Shown here one piece after another: positions 51,244 through 60,033 of a DNA stretch of 64,000 bases (positions are counted from its first letter, which is position 1; each line of letters opens with the position of its first letter). The translations under genes and the position numbers were made by a program. The DNA comes from Pseudomonas sediminis (GTDB lineage Bacteria; Pseudomonadota; Gammaproteobacteria; Pseudomonadales; Pseudomonadaceae), in assembly GCF_002741105.1 (NCBI RefSeq), contig NZ_NIQU01000001.1:372001-436000 (forward strand). The letters are read 5' to 3'. The notes beneath the pieces were generated by a model. The model saw nothing but the letters and a program-made list of their open reading frames with translations. It was not told the origin of the DNA and did not search any database.

Positions 51244-52487
51244 AAATCGCCATCGTCGGCAGCGGCATCGCCGGCCTGACCTGCGCCTACCTGCTCAACC
51301 GCCAGCACGACATTCAGGTGTTCGAGGCCAGCGACTGGATCGGCGGCCATACCCATACCGTCGACGTGCAGGTGGACGGCCGCAGCTACGCCGTCGATAC
51401 CGGTTTCATCGTTTTCAACGACTGGACCTACCCCAACTTCATCCGCCTGCTGGGACAAATCGGCGTCGGCTTCAAACCCACCGAAATGAGCTTCTCGGTC
51501 AGCGACCCGGCCACCGGCGTGGAATACAACGGTCACGACCTCAACACCCTGTTCGCCCAGCGCAGCAACCTGGTGTCACCGGCGTTCTGGGGCATGCTGC
51601 GCGACATCCTGCGCTTCAATCGCCAGTCGCTGGACGACCTGGCCAGCAATCGCATCGACGCCGACACCACGCTCGGTCAATACCTCGACAGCAACGGCTA
51701 TGGCCGCCGCTTCATCGAGCATTACATCGTGCCGATGGGTTCGGCCATCTGGTCGATGTCGCTGGCCGACATGCTCGGTTTTCCGCTGCAGTTCTTCGTG
51801 CGCTTCTGCAAGAACCACGGCCTGCTCTCGGTCAGCGACCGCCCGACCTGGCAGGTGATCGAAGGCGGCTCACGCAGCTATGTGGCACCGCTGACCGCCA
51901 GCTTCGCCGAGCGCATTCGCCTCAACTGCCCGGTCAGCCGCGTCGTGCGCGATGAGGACGGCGTCACCCTGCACAGCGCAGCCGGCAGCGAACGCTTCGA
52001 CAAGGTGATCTTCGCCTGCCACAGCGACCAGGCCCTGGCCCTGCTCGATCAGGCCAGCGAAAAGGAATGGGAGATTCTCGGCGCCTTGCCCTATGCCAAC
52101 AACGACGTGGTACTGCATACAGACACGCGCCAACTGCCCAAGCGCAAGCTGGCCTGGGCCAGCTGGAACTATCGTCTGGGTGGGCCTAGCGACCAGCCGG
52201 CGGCCGTGACCTACAACATGAACATCCTGCAGGGCATCGACAGCGATACCACCTTCTGCGTCAGCCTCAACCAGACGGCCGCCATCGACCCGAGCAAGAT
52301 CCTCGCACGCTTTCAGTACGCCCACCCGCAGTACAGCCTGGCGGGTACCGCCGCGCAGGCGCGCTGGGAAGAGTTGCTGGGCGCGCAAAACACCTACTAT
52401 TGCGGCGCCTACTGGGCCAATGGCTTCCACGAAGATGGCGTAGTCAGCGCCCTGCGCGTCGCGCGTGCCTTCGGAGAGACGCTCTGA
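51240..52487 (+). CDS. FAD-dependent amine-oxidase-family oxidoreductase in the photolyase operon
   Basis: The 415-residue flavoprotein begins MKIAIVGSGIAGLTCAYLLNRQHDIQVFEASDWIGGHTHTVDV (dinucleotide fold plus GGH), continues DTGFIVFNDWTYPNFIRLLGQIGVGFKPTEMSFSV and ends YYCGAYWANGFHEDGVVSALRVARAFGE, the C-terminal FAD contact. It belongs to the phytoene-desaturase/amine-oxidase branch that always goes with DUF1365 and a CFA-type methyltransferase. Candidate activity: desaturation or oxidation of a methylated acyl chain. It overlaps the SDR gene by four bases and DUF1365 by one. Confidence 0.88.
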   Translation: MKIAIVGSGIAGLTCAYLLNRQHDIQVFEASDWIGGHTHTVDVQVDGRSYAVDTGFIVFNDWTYPNFIRLLGQIGVGFKPTEMSFSVSDPATGVEYNGHDLNTLFAQRSNLVSPAFWGMLRDILRFNRQSLDDLASNRIDADTTLGQYLDSNGYGRRFIEHYIVPMGSAIWSMSLADMLGFPLQFFVRFCKNHGLLSVSDRPTWQVIEGGSRSYVAPLTASFAERIRLNCPVSRVVRDEDGVTLHSAAGSERFDKVIFACHSDQALALLDQASEKEWEILGALPYANNDVVLHTDTRQLPKRKLAWASWNYRLGGPSDQPAAVTYNMNILQGIDSDTTFCVSLNQTAAIDPSKILARFQYAHPQYSLAGTAAQARWEELLGAQNTYYCGAYWANGFHEDGVVSALRVARAFGETL

Positions 52488-53287
52488 TGCACAGCGCCCT
52501 GTACAGCGGCTGGGTGCAGCATCGACGCTTCGCCCCGCGCGCCCATGCCTTTCGCTATCGCATGGGCCTGCTGTACCTCGACCTGAGCGAACAGGCGCAA
52601 CTGTTCGCCCTGTCAAAGCTGGCCGGCTCCAGCCGCTTTGCGCCATTCTCCTTTCGCGAGAGCGATTACCTGCCCGAATTCACCCGCCAGGGCGTGGCGC
52701 TGCATGAGGCAGTGCGCGATCGTGTGGAGCAGGCACTGGGCACACGCCCGCAAGGTCGCATCTGCGTGCTGACGCAGCCGCGCAGCTGGGGCCTGGCCTT
52801 CAACCCGGTGAGCATCTTCTACTGCCATGACGCCGACCAGCGCCTGATGGCGATTCTCTGCGAAGTCAGCAATACGCCGTGGCGTGAGCGTTATCACTAC
52901 GTGCTGCCGGCAGAGGGCGAAGGCCGTCACCAGGTCAGCGTCGACAAGGCCTTTCACGTCTCGCCTTTCCTGCCGCGCGAGCTGCAATACCGCATGAGTT
53001 TCAGCGCCGTCGGCGAACGCCTTGGCGTGCACATGGCCGACTGGCAGGGCGAAATCAAGATGTTCGATGCCAGCCTCAGCCTGCACCGCGAAGCTCTCGA
53101 CCGCGCCAGCCTGCACCGCTATCTGCTCAGTTTCCCCTGGATGACCGGCAAAACCCTGGCCGCCATCTACTGGCAGGCGATGCGCCTGCTATTCAAGCGC
53201 ATCCCGATTTTCGACCACAAGCCCGCGGAAGGCAGCTTCCGTGTAGCCCGCCCGCAAGCGAAGGACATGCCCCATGAAGAGCTCTAG
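52487..53287 (+). CDS. DUF1365 family protein
   Basis: The 266-residue protein has the family signature MHSALYSGWVQHRRFAPRAHAFRYRMGLLYLDLSE and GRICVLTQPRSWGLAFNPVSIFYC, with the C-terminal ALHRYLLSFPWMTGKTLAAIYWQA-type stretch (here LHRYLLSFPWMTGK). Function is unknown. It is found almost only between the FAD enzyme and CFA-like methyltransferase genes, suggesting it handles the same lipid substrate. The start overlaps the previous stop (TGATG at 52485-52489), and its 3' end overlaps cfa by 14 bases. Confidence 0.87.
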   Translation: MHSALYSGWVQHRRFAPRAHAFRYRMGLLYLDLSEQAQLFALSKLAGSSRFAPFSFRESDYLPEFTRQGVALHEAVRDRVEQALGTRPQGRICVLTQPRSWGLAFNPVSIFYCHDADQRLMAILCEVSNTPWRERYHYVLPAEGEGRHQVSVDKAFHVSPFLPRELQYRMSFSAVGERLGVHMADWQGEIKMFDASLSLHREALDRASLHRYLLSFPWMTGKTLAAIYWQAMRLLFKRIPIFDHKPAEGSFRVARPQAKDMPHEEL

Positions 53288-54548
53288 CCTGACCGCAACA
53301 AGAAGCCTGGTACGCAGTGGCAACGGCATTGGCGCCGGTCTGTTGCGGCGCGCCGTGATGCGCCAGCTGCAGAACCTGCACCACGGTCTGCTGGTAATTC
53401 ATGAAGCCGGTGACAGCCTGCACTTCGGCAACCCCCAGGCTCATCTGCGCGCCGAAATCACCGTGCATGACCCTGCGGTCTGGGGTCTGGTGGCGGGCAA
53501 TGGCTCGATCGGCTCGGGCGAAGCCTACATACATGGCTACTGGAGCACGCCGGACCTGACTGCGGTGATTCGCATCTTCGTCGCCAACCTCGATGTGCTG
53601 GACGCCATGGAAGGCGGCCTGGCACGCCTGGGGCGCCCGTTGATCCAGGGCCTGCACTGGCTCAACCGCAACACTCGGCAAGGCTCGCGTCGCAACATCG
53701 CCGCGCACTACGACCTGGGTAACGACCTGTTCGAACAGTTCCTCGACCCGACCATGATGTACTCCGCGGCGATGTTCACGAGCGAGGAGGACACTCTGGA
53801 ACAGGCTCAGCTCAACAAGCTCGAACGCATCTGCCAGAAGCTCGCGTTGCAACCGTCCGACCATCTGCTGGAAATCGGCACGGGCTGGGGCAGCATGGCC
53901 ATCTACGCCGCGACCCATTACGGCTGCCGGGTGACCACCACGACACTGTCTCGCGAGCAGCACGCCCACACCGAGCGACGCATTCGCGAGCTGGGCCTGG
54001 AGGATCGCGTCACCCTGCTGCTGGAGGACTACCGCGACCTCGATGGCCAGTACGACAAACTGGTGTCCATCGAGATGATCGAAGCCGTCGGCCACCGCTT
54101 CCTGCCCACCTATTTCGAGCAATGCGCGCGCCTGCTCAAAGCCGATGGCCTGATGTTGCTGCAGGCCATCACCATTCGTGATCAACGCTACGAGCAAGCC
54201 TGCAAGTCGGTGGACTTCATCCAGCGTTACATCTTCCCCGGTGGCGCCCTGCCTTCGGTAAACAAGATGCTCGATGTCGTAACCCGACACACCGACTTCA
54301 ACCTGCATCACATGGAAGACTTCGGCCTGCACTACGCGCGCACCCTGCGCCTGTGGCACGACAACCTGCGCCACGCGCGGCAACGCCTGGAGCAACTGGG
54401 CTACGACGATTACTTCTATCGCCTGTGGGAGTTCTACCTCTGCTATTGCGAAGGCGGCTTCCTCGAACGCACCATTGGCACCGCACAATTGCTGCTGGCC
54501 AAACCGGCCGCTCGCCCTGCGCCTCTGTTAGGAAATTTCGATGCCTAA
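53274..54548 (+). CDS. cyclopropane-fatty-acyl-phospholipid synthase family methyltransferase
   Basis: The 424-residue SAM enzyme has a CFA-type N-terminal domain, NIAAHYDLGNDLFEQFLDPTMMYSAAMF (141-168), the SAM motif EIGTGWGS (200-207), EMIEAVGHRFLPTYFEQC, and IFPGGALPS with a C-terminal YDDYFYRLWEFYLCYCEGGF. It could add a methylene (cyclopropane) or methyl group to an unsaturated acyl chain of phospholipids. In the alpha-proteobacterial furan-fatty-acid pathway a homologous enzyme works with an FAD desaturase. This is probably a second CFA-like gene rather than the main stationary-phase cfa. It overlaps both neighbours. Confidence 0.9.
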   Translation: MKSSSLTATRSLVRSGNGIGAGLLRRAVMRQLQNLHHGLLVIHEAGDSLHFGNPQAHLRAEITVHDPAVWGLVAGNGSIGSGEAYIHGYWSTPDLTAVIRIFVANLDVLDAMEGGLARLGRPLIQGLHWLNRNTRQGSRRNIAAHYDLGNDLFEQFLDPTMMYSAAMFTSEEDTLEQAQLNKLERICQKLALQPSDHLLEIGTGWGSMAIYAATHYGCRVTTTTLSREQHAHTERRIRELGLEDRVTLLLEDYRDLDGQYDKLVSIEMIEAVGHRFLPTYFEQCARLLKADGLMLLQAITIRDQRYEQACKSVDFIQRYIFPGGALPSVNKMLDVVTRHTDFNLHHMEDFGLHYARTLRLWHDNLRHARQRLEQLGYDDYFYRLWEFYLCYCEGGFLERTIGTAQLLLAKPAARPAPLLGNFDA

Positions 54549-55068
54549 GCTGATCGCCAATGCCCTCCTGTTCCAGCTCGGCTGGCTGGTCTGCGTCTTC
54601 GCCGGCGACAGCCCCTGGCTGCTGGTGGTGGCGGCGATCATTGCCGTGCACCTGCTGTGGGTCAGCAGTTGGGCAGCCGAAGGCAAGCTGCTGCTCAGCG
54701 TGTTTCTCGCCGGCAGTGCGCTGGACAGCTTTCTGCTCAACCTCGGTGTGTTCGATTTCGGCGAGGAGCGCCAGCTGATCCCTCTTTGGCTGGCCCTGCT
54801 CTGGCTGCTGCTGGCCAGCACGCTCAATCACTGCCTGGCCTGGACTGCCCAGCCCTGGTGGCGAGCCAGCCTGCTCGGCGCGGTTGCCGCGCCGCTGTCC
54901 TACTACGGCGGCGCCAAGATCGCCGGCGTCACCCTGCCACTCGGCACCTGGCAGACCCTGGCCATTCTGGCGCTGGTCTGGGCCGTGGTGATGCCGGTGC
55001 TGCACGGTTTCGCCAAACTGTATCGTGCCCAGTACGAGCAGCGCCTGCGTAGCCGTCAGTCGGCCTAG
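54541..55068 (+). CDS. DUF2878 integral membrane protein
   Basis: The 175-residue protein has about five hydrophobic segments (IANALLFQLGWLVCVFAG, PWLLVVAAIIAVHLLWV, ...), with FLLNLGVFDFGEERQLIPLWLALLWLLLASTLNHCLAW in the middle, the DUF2878 signature. It is the last gene of the photolyase operon, overlapping the CFA-type gene by eight bases. DUF2878 accompanies the FAD-DUF1365-CFA cassette in other bacteria. It may be a membrane partner for the lipid substrate; the function is unknown. Confidence 0.85.
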   Translation: MPKLIANALLFQLGWLVCVFAGDSPWLLVVAAIIAVHLLWVSSWAAEGKLLLSVFLAGSALDSFLLNLGVFDFGEERQLIPLWLALLWLLLASTLNHCLAWTAQPWWRASLLGAVAAPLSYYGGAKIAGVTLPLGTWQTLAILALVWAVVMPVLHGFAKLYRAQYEQRLRSRQSA

Positions 55069-55130
55069 GCTGCGGTGCGCCGGTCAGCCCAGGCCCCTGA
55101 TCACCAGCGCATGGCGTACACTGCCGCGCC

Positions 55131-55442
55131 ATGAACCAGACCATTCCCCATACCCAACTGCCAACCGAGCCCGAAGTCAGTTGCAGCACCTGCGCGGCCT
55201 GCTGCTGCCAGCTGGAAGTGATGCTGTTCGGCGATGAAGGCGTACCGCAACGCTTCATCGATACCGACCAGTGGGGCAGCGAAGTGATGCGTCGCCTGGA
55301 CGACAACTGGTGCGCAGCGCTGGACCGCAACAGCATGCGCTGTACCATCTACGAAGTGCGCCCACTGATCTGCCGGGAGTTCGAACTGGGCGCCAGTGAG
55401 TGCCTGGAAGAGCGTCGCGGCATCGCTCAGGCCTATCAATAG
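55131..55442 (+). CDS. YkgJ-family cysteine-cluster protein
   Basis: The 103-residue protein has SCSTCAACCCQLEVMLFG near the N terminus and RNSMRCTIYEVRPLICREFELGASECLEE in the C-terminal half, the YkgJ/CxxCxxxCC pattern that binds zinc or iron. The function is unknown. It starts 62 bases after the photolyase operon with no good hairpin between, so co-transcription is possible, but no LitR-type site lies directly in front. A strong terminator follows at 55511. Confidence 0.85.
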   Translation: MNQTIPHTQLPTEPEVSCSTCAACCCQLEVMLFGDEGVPQRFIDTDQWGSEVMRRLDDNWCAALDRNSMRCTIYEVRPLICREFELGASECLEERRGIAQAYQ

Positions 55443-55510
55443 CGAGCCAACCGCCTACGCCTGCCGCGGTTATCCCAAGCCATAATGCGCACAGAGCGGT
55501 AACTATTCTG

Positions 55511-55554
55511 CTGAATAAAAAAGACCGGGCATTTGCCCGGCCTTTTTTATTCAG
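55511..55554. terminator. strong bidirectional terminator
   Basis: CTGAATAAAAAAG, then CCGGGC (55525-55530), loop ATTT, GCCCGG (55535-55540), then CCTTTTTTATTCAG. The GC stem is bounded by A-run and T-run arms that also pair. It ends the YkgJ transcript and the convergent pagL transcript. Confidence 0.9.
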
Positions 55555-55558
55555 TTAG

Positions 55559-55622
55559 GTAGGGTGCGCCGTGCGCACCGAAATACCTGTGTTGCCTTCA
55601 TTGGTGCGCACAGCGCATCCTA
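55559..55622. repeat. GTAGGGTGCGC-family inverted repeat
   Basis: GTAGGGTGCGCCGTGCGCACC at the left and GGTGCGCACAGCGCATCCTAC at the right form a long dyad just downstream of pagL. It is the most complete copy of this family with the one at 9302. Confidence 0.65.
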
Positions 55623-55689
55623 CAAAGGCCATCCGTACCAGACATTGAGTCTTATCTGATCGGCATCAGGGCTAGCCCGATCTTCTTGT

Positions 55690-56205
55690 TCAGAAGCTCA
55701 TGCGGTAATGCACGGTGTAGGCTTCGGCACCATCGTTTGGCTTCTTCAGACCGGCGTTGGAATAGTGGATCGCACGCAGGCCGATTTCCTGCCCGGCGAA
55801 ACGCAGGCCGACGCCGATGCGGTCTTCGAACTGAAACGACGAACCCAGTTCGTTGCTTTCCAGCTCGGTGCTGGAGAAGGCCGCAACGCCGATACCGGCT
55901 TCGATGTAAGGGCGCACGTTCTGCCCGGCGAACTCGTAAACGAATACCGGCGCGAAGGAAACGCTGTGGTTGCTCGCTGTCTCGTCACCATCCCAGTAGG
56001 TGTAACCCAGGTCCCAGTAGCCAGTCAGACGGCCGTAGCTGCTCTCCAGCCAGCTGTGGTTCCAATCCCACTGCGCGCCCAGGCGATAAACCATCGTTGA
56101 ATCACCGCTCTGACCAATAGCTGCGGTTACATCCGCAGCCTGTGCAGCACCCATAGCTCCATACGTCAGGGCCGCTGCTGCAGCAAAGGCACACAACTTC
56201 TTCAT
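55690..56205 (-). CDS. pagL: lipid A 3-O-deacylase PagL
   Basis: The 171-residue outer-membrane enzyme has a signal peptide (MKKLCAFAAAAALTYGAMGAAQA) and an eight-strand barrel with amphipathic strands. Its catalytic site is H-x-S in AIHYSNAGLKKPNDG, with the acidic residue in the following AEAY stretch, and it ends in a terminal Phe (HYRMSF). PagL removes the 3-O acyl chain of lipid A in the outer membrane, which alters recognition by the host. The gene stands next to murI, as I recall in P. aeruginosa. The terminator at 55511 serves its 3' end. The 95 bases upstream (56206-56300) are A+T-rich and hold its promoter. Confidence 0.88.
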   Translation of the reverse strand: MKKLCAFAAAAALTYGAMGAAQAADVTAAIGQSGDSTMVYRLGAQWDWNHSWLESSYGRLTGYWDLGYTYWDGDETASNHSVSFAPVFVYEFAGQNVRPYIEAGIGVAAFSSTELESNELGSSFQFEDRIGVGLRFAGQEIGLRAIHYSNAGLKKPNDGAEAYTVHYRMSF

Positions 56206-56300
56206 GAGTCATTCCTTTATAGCGAGAGGTTTTTATTAGGCTCGTTGCAAAAATATAGAAGTATTCGATATCAGAGAACGCCTAATTTGAAAAAGATTCA

Positions 56301-57089
56301 CTATATCGAACGAACTTCGGCCTCTTCACTCAGCAAAATCGGCAATACGCGGCAAAGCTGTGCAGTTTTTCCGCTGCTCCAATAGCGAGTGGCCTGAGCG
56401 GGCTCGGTTGCCAGCATGTCGTGCTGAGCAAGCAAACGCTGTAGCTGCCGCGCCACAGCCGCGCCGGTATCGATCAAGCTCACCGAGGCCGGCACCAGTT
56501 GGCTCAGCAACGGACGCAGGAAGGGGTAATGCGTGCAGCCGAGAATCAGCGTGTCACAGCCCTCGGCCAACAGCGGCGTGACATAACCTTGCAGCAACTC
56601 TCGCGTGGTGGGCGCCTGTAGCTCGCCCGCTTCGATGCATTCCACCAGGCCCGGACAGGGCTGAGTGATCACCCGCACGTCATTGGCGAAGCGATCGAGC
56701 AGCGCAGCGAACTTGGCGCTCTTGAGCGTACCGGTGGTTGCCAGCACGCCGACTACGCCACTGCGGGTCGCCGCCGCAGCCGGTTTCACCGCAGGCTCCA
56801 TGCCGACGATGGGCAGTTGTGGATAACGTGCGCGCAGCTCAGCGCCAGCAGCGGCCGTAGCCGTATTGCAGGCCAGCACCAGGGCCTTGGCGCCCTGCGC
56901 CAGCAAGTGCTCGGTGATCACAACGCAGCGTTCGCGAATGTACTCCGGGCTTTTCTCGCCATAGGGCACATGGCCGCTGTCGGCGACATAGAGCAGCGTT
57001 TCGTTGGGCAGCAATTGACGAATCTCGCGCAGCACCGACAGGCCGCCAACGCCCGAGTCGAAAACGCCGATCGGCGCGTTACTGGGCAT
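56301..57089 (-). CDS. murI: glutamate racemase MurI
   Basis: The 262-residue enzyme has [17 protein letters not shown], the two catalytic Cys motifs ACNTATAAAG and [10 protein letters not shown], and [30 protein letters not shown]. It makes D-glutamate for peptidoglycan. I use the ATG at 57087-57089; it lies inside the last codons of moeB, so the two genes overlap by 11 bases. The ribosome site is weak, and GTG codons just upstream are possible starts. Third gene of prmC-moeB-murI. Confidence 0.93.
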   Translation of the reverse strand: MPSNAPIGVFDSGVGGLSVLREIRQLLPNETLLYVADSGHVPYGEKSPEYIRERCVVITEHLLAQGAKALVLACNTATAAAGAELRARYPQLPIVGMEPAVKPAAAATRSGVVGVLATTGTLKSAKFAALLDRFANDVRVITQPCPGLVECIEAGELQAPTTRELLQGYVTPLLAEGCDTLILGCTHYPFLRPLLSQLVPASVSLIDTGAAVARQLQRLLAQHDMLATEPAQATRYWSSGKTAQLCRVLPILLSEEAEVRSI

Positions 57090-57831
57090 CGCCACAAACA
57101 CCGCAGGCCGGATCGCGCTTGACCCGTAACTCGCGAAAACGTGTGCCCAGCGCGTCGATCAGCAGCAGGCGGCCCACCAGTGGCTCGCCAAAACCGGCCA
57201 ACAGCTTGAGCGCCTCCAGTGCCTGCAGGCTACCGACCAGGCCAACCAGCGGCCCGACCACACCGGCCTCGCTACAGGTCAGCTCGGCTTCGCTACCGTG
57301 GCCGTACAGGCAGTGGTAGCAAGGGCTGGCTTCATTGCGCGGGTCGAACACCGACAGTTGCCCTTCCAGGCGGATCGCCGCACCGGAGACCAGCGGTTTG
57401 CCGGCCGCGACGCAGGCGGCATTGACCGCCTCGCGGGTGAAGAAATTATCCGAGCAGTCCAGCACCAGATCGACACCACTGACCGCGGCGGCCAGCGAAT
57501 CGGCGTCCAGCGCCTGGCGATGCGGCACCAGGGTGACCTGCGGGTTGATCGCCGCCAGACGCGCCATGGCCGAGTCCACCTTGGCCTGGCCGATGCTGGC
57601 TGTGTCGTGGGCAATCTGCCGTTGCAGGTTGGTCAAATCGACCGTATCGAAGTCAGCCAGGTGCAGTTCGCCGACACCGGCGGCGGCCAGGTACAAGGCC
57701 ACGGGCGAGCCCAGCCCGCCCATGCCGACGATCAGCACACGCCCCTGCTTCAGGCGCAGCTGCCCTTCCACATCGATCTGTTTCAGCAGGATCTGCCGGC
57801 TGTAACGCAGCAGTTCATCATCGCTCAGCAT
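57079..57831 (-). CDS. moeB: molybdopterin-synthase adenylyltransferase MoeB (ThiF family)
   Basis: The 250-residue enzyme has [19 protein letters not shown], the ATP site [60 protein letters not shown], and two CxxC zinc pairs (PCYHCLYG and ACGVCG). It adenylates the C terminus of MoaD or a ThiS-like carrier. There is no rhodanese domain, as in E. coli MoeB. I start at the ATG at 57829-57831, five bases beyond the prmC stop; the GTG at 57843 is a possible alternative. Confidence 0.9.
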   Translation of the reverse strand: MLSDDELLRYSRQILLKQIDVEGQLRLKQGRVLIVGMGGLGSPVALYLAAAGVGELHLADFDTVDLTNLQRQIAHDTASIGQAKVDSAMARLAAINPQVTLVPHRQALDADSLAAAVSGVDLVLDCSDNFFTREAVNAACVAAGKPLVSGAAIRLEGQLSVFDPRNEASPCYHCLYGHGSEAELTCSEAGVVGPLVGLVGSLQALEALKLLAGFGEPLVGRLLLIDALGTRFRELRVKRDPACGVCGDAQ

Positions 57832-57835
57832 CTGA

Positions 57836-58669
57836 TCACTCACGGTCGAAACGTCCCAAACTGATGCGTTCGTGGTCGCCCAGGTCACGCCGGCTCTCGA
57901 CCTCGGCGAAGCCGCCATCGCTGAGCAAGCTGCGTACGTCCTCGGCTTGGTCGAAGCCGTGCTCCAGCAACAGCCAGCCTCCGGATAGCAGATGCTGCGG
58001 CGCGGCCTGGATGATCGCACGAATATCGTCCAGCCCGTCACAGCCGGCGACCAGGGCGCTGCTCGGCTCGAAACGCACGTCACCCTGTTCGAGGTGCTGG
58101 TCGTCCGCACGGATATAAGGCGGGTTGCTCAGGATCAGGCCATAGCGCTGCCCAACCAGGGCGGAAAACCAGTGGCTGTGCACGAAGCGGGCGTTACCCA
58201 GTTGCAGGCGCTGGCGATTGCGCTCGGCCAGGGCCACGGCGTCTTCGACGCGATCCACACCGGTCACCTGCCAGGCCGGGCGCTCGCTGGCCAGGGCCAG
58301 GGCGATGGCGCCGGTACCAGTGCCCAGATCGAGTACAGCCAGCGGTGTGGCGGGTACCAGTTCGAGCGCAGTTTCCACCAGCAGCTCGGTGTCCGGACGT
58401 GGGATCAGGGTATGTGGCGCCACCTCCAGATCGAGGCTCCAGAAGCCCTGATGACCGAGGATATAAGCAACCGGCTCACCCTCGCGGCGGCGCTGCAAAT
58501 TCGCCTGGAACAACGCCAGTTGATCGGCCTCCAACTCGCGCTCCGGCCAGGTGCGCAGGTAGCTGCGTGGCTTGCTCAACGCGGCGGCCAGCAGCAACTC
58601 CGCATCCAATCGCGGTGTAGGCGAGTCGGGCAGGTCAGCGGTGTGGAGCAGGGATTCGATGGTGGCCAT
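57836..58669 (-). CDS. prmC: peptide chain release factor N5-glutamine methyltransferase PrmC
   Basis: The 277-residue enzyme has the N-terminal helical domain (LDAELLLAAALSKPRSYLRTWPE), EPVAYILGHQGFWSLDLEV, LIPRPDTELLVE, the SAM motif VLDLGTGTGAIALALA, and the catalytic NPPY (SNPPYIRADD). It methylates the GGQ glutamine of RF1 and RF2. The substrate gene prfA is just upstream in the same direction, with a 280-base gap full of dispersed repeats. Followed closely by moeB. Confidence 0.95.
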   Translation of the reverse strand: MATIESLLHTADLPDSPTPRLDAELLLAAALSKPRSYLRTWPERELEADQLALFQANLQRRREGEPVAYILGHQGFWSLDLEVAPHTLIPRPDTELLVETALELVPATPLAVLDLGTGTGAIALALASERPAWQVTGVDRVEDAVALAERNRQRLQLGNARFVHSHWFSALVGQRYGLILSNPPYIRADDQHLEQGDVRFEPSSALVAGCDGLDDIRAIIQAAPQHLLSGGWLLLEHGFDQAEDVRSLLSDGGFAEVESRRDLGDHERISLGRFDRE

Positions 58670-58690
58670 GGTTCATCCTGGCGGCATTCT

Positions 58691-58858
58691 TCTCCCCTCT
58701 CCCGCTTGCGGGGCTTGAGCGGAAATAGCGAAGCATCGCTTCGCCCGCTCAAGCGCCCTGAGCTCTGCGAGGGGCTGGGGCGCAGAGCGGGGGCCGGGGG
58801 AGAGGGTGTACCATTGCGCCCCCTCTCCCTAACCCTCTCCCCGAGGGGAGAGGGGACT
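58691..58858. repeat. dispersed repeats between prmC and prfA
   Basis: CTCCCCTCTCCCGCTTGCGG near the left, then GGGCCGGGGGAGAGGG and CCCCTCTCCCTAACCCTCTC with GAGGGGAGAGGGG at the right, the long form of the CCCTCTCCC family at 27961 and 63972. A GTGCGCACGGCGCACC unit follows at 58909-58930. No gene is seen in the 58670-58950 gap. Confidence 0.55.
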
Positions 58859-58950
58859 GTTCGGCGCTAAGTTAGCGCTTGCTGTCAGCTCCTCCCGGAT
58901 TGCTCCGGGCTACGGTGCGCACGGCGCACCGCAACGAGATCAAGCGAAAC

Positions 58951-60033
58951 TCAATCGCCCAGCGCCGCCAACTGATCAGCTTGGTATTCGGCCAGCAGCG
59001 GCTCGATCACCGCCTCCACGCCACCGGCAATCACTTCATTGAGCGAATACAGGGTCAGGTTGATGCGGTGGTCGGTCACCCGGCCCTGCGGGAAGTTGTA
59101 GGTACGGATGCGCTCGGAGCGGTCACCGGAGCCCACCAGCAGCTTGCGCGTTTCGGAGATTTCCTTGTGCGCCGCCGCTTCCTGTTGGTCCTGCAGCTTG
59201 GCCGCCAACCAGGCCATGGCCTTGGCGCGGTTCTTGTGCTGCGAGCGCTCTTCCTGACATTCAACCACGGTGCCGGTAGGGATGTGGGTAATGCGGATCG
59301 CCGAGTCGGTGGTGTTGACGTGCTGACCACCAGCGCCGGAGCTGCGGTAGGTATCGACGCGCAGATCGGCCGGATTGATCTCGATGGCGGCCTGTTCGTC
59401 CGGCTCCGGCAGCACCGCCACGGTGCAGGCCGAGGTGTGGATGCGGCCCTGGGACTCGGTCTCCGGCACGCGCTGCACGCGATGAGCACCGGACTCGAAC
59501 TTGAGCTTGGCGTAGACGTTGTCACCCTCGACGCGGGCGATCACTTCCTTGAAGCCGCCGTGCTCACCCTCATTGGCCGACAGCACCTCGACGCGCCAGC
59601 CCTGCCTCTCGGCGTAGCGCGAGTACATGCGGAACAGGTCGCCGGAGAAGATCGCGGCCTCGTCACCGCCGGTGCCGGCGCGCACTTCCAGATAGACGTT
59701 GCGGCCGTCGTTGGGGTCTTTCGGCAGCAGCATGCGCTGCAGTTTGTCTTCCAGGCCGACCAGCGCCTCCTTGGCCTGATCCACCTCCAGCTCGGCCATC
59801 TCACGCAGATCCGGGTCGCTGTCCTTGAGCAGTGCCTGGGCACCTTCGAGGTCGCTCTGTACCTTGCGCAGCTCGCGGAAGGTGGCGATCACCGGCTCGA
59901 TCTCGGCGTATTCCTTGGAATAGGCGCGGAACTGCGTCTGCTTGGAAATCACTTCGGCATCGCCGAGCAGCGCCGTGAGTTCCTCGAAGCGGTCGCTGAG
60001 GTTGTCCAGCTTGTTCAACAGTGAAGCTTTCAT
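58951..60033 (-). CDS. prfA: peptide chain release factor 1
   Basis: The 360-residue protein has GGQ at 235-237 ([20 protein letters not shown]) and the stop-codon reading PxT tripeptide as P190-E-T192 in [14 protein letters not shown]; length equals E. coli RF1. It reads UAG and UAA codons on the ribosome. It overlaps hemA by four bases, so the two are coupled, as in most gammaproteobacteria. Confidence 0.97.
   Translation of the reverse strand: MKASLLNKLDNLSDRFEELTALLGDAEVISKQTQFRAYSKEYAEIEPVIATFRELRKVQSDLEGAQALLKDSDPDLREMAELEVDQAKEALVGLEDKLQRMLLPKDPNDGRNVYLEVRAGTGGDEAAIFSGDLFRMYSRYAERQGWRVEVLSANEGEHGGFKEVIARVEGDNVYAKLKFESGAHRVQRVPETESQGRIHTSACTVAVLPEPDEQAAIEINPADLRVDTYRSSGAGGQHVNTTDSAIRITHIPTGTVVECQEERSQHKNRAKAMAWLAAKLQDQQEAAAHKEISETRKLLVGSGDRSERIRTYNFPQGRVTDHRINLTLYSLNEVIAGGVEAVIEPLLAEYQADQLAALGD

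Noticed and set aside
58691..58858. CRISPR-like appearance of repeated CCCTCTCCC units
   Set aside because: Units are unequal in length, G/C runs pair with each other rather than repeating at fixed spacing, and there are no unique spacers or cas genes. It is a dispersed intergenic repeat.
58879..60024. 381-codon plus-strand frame opposite prfA
   Set aside because: prfA on the minus strand has the GGQ and PxT motifs; this frame is its complement with no domain.
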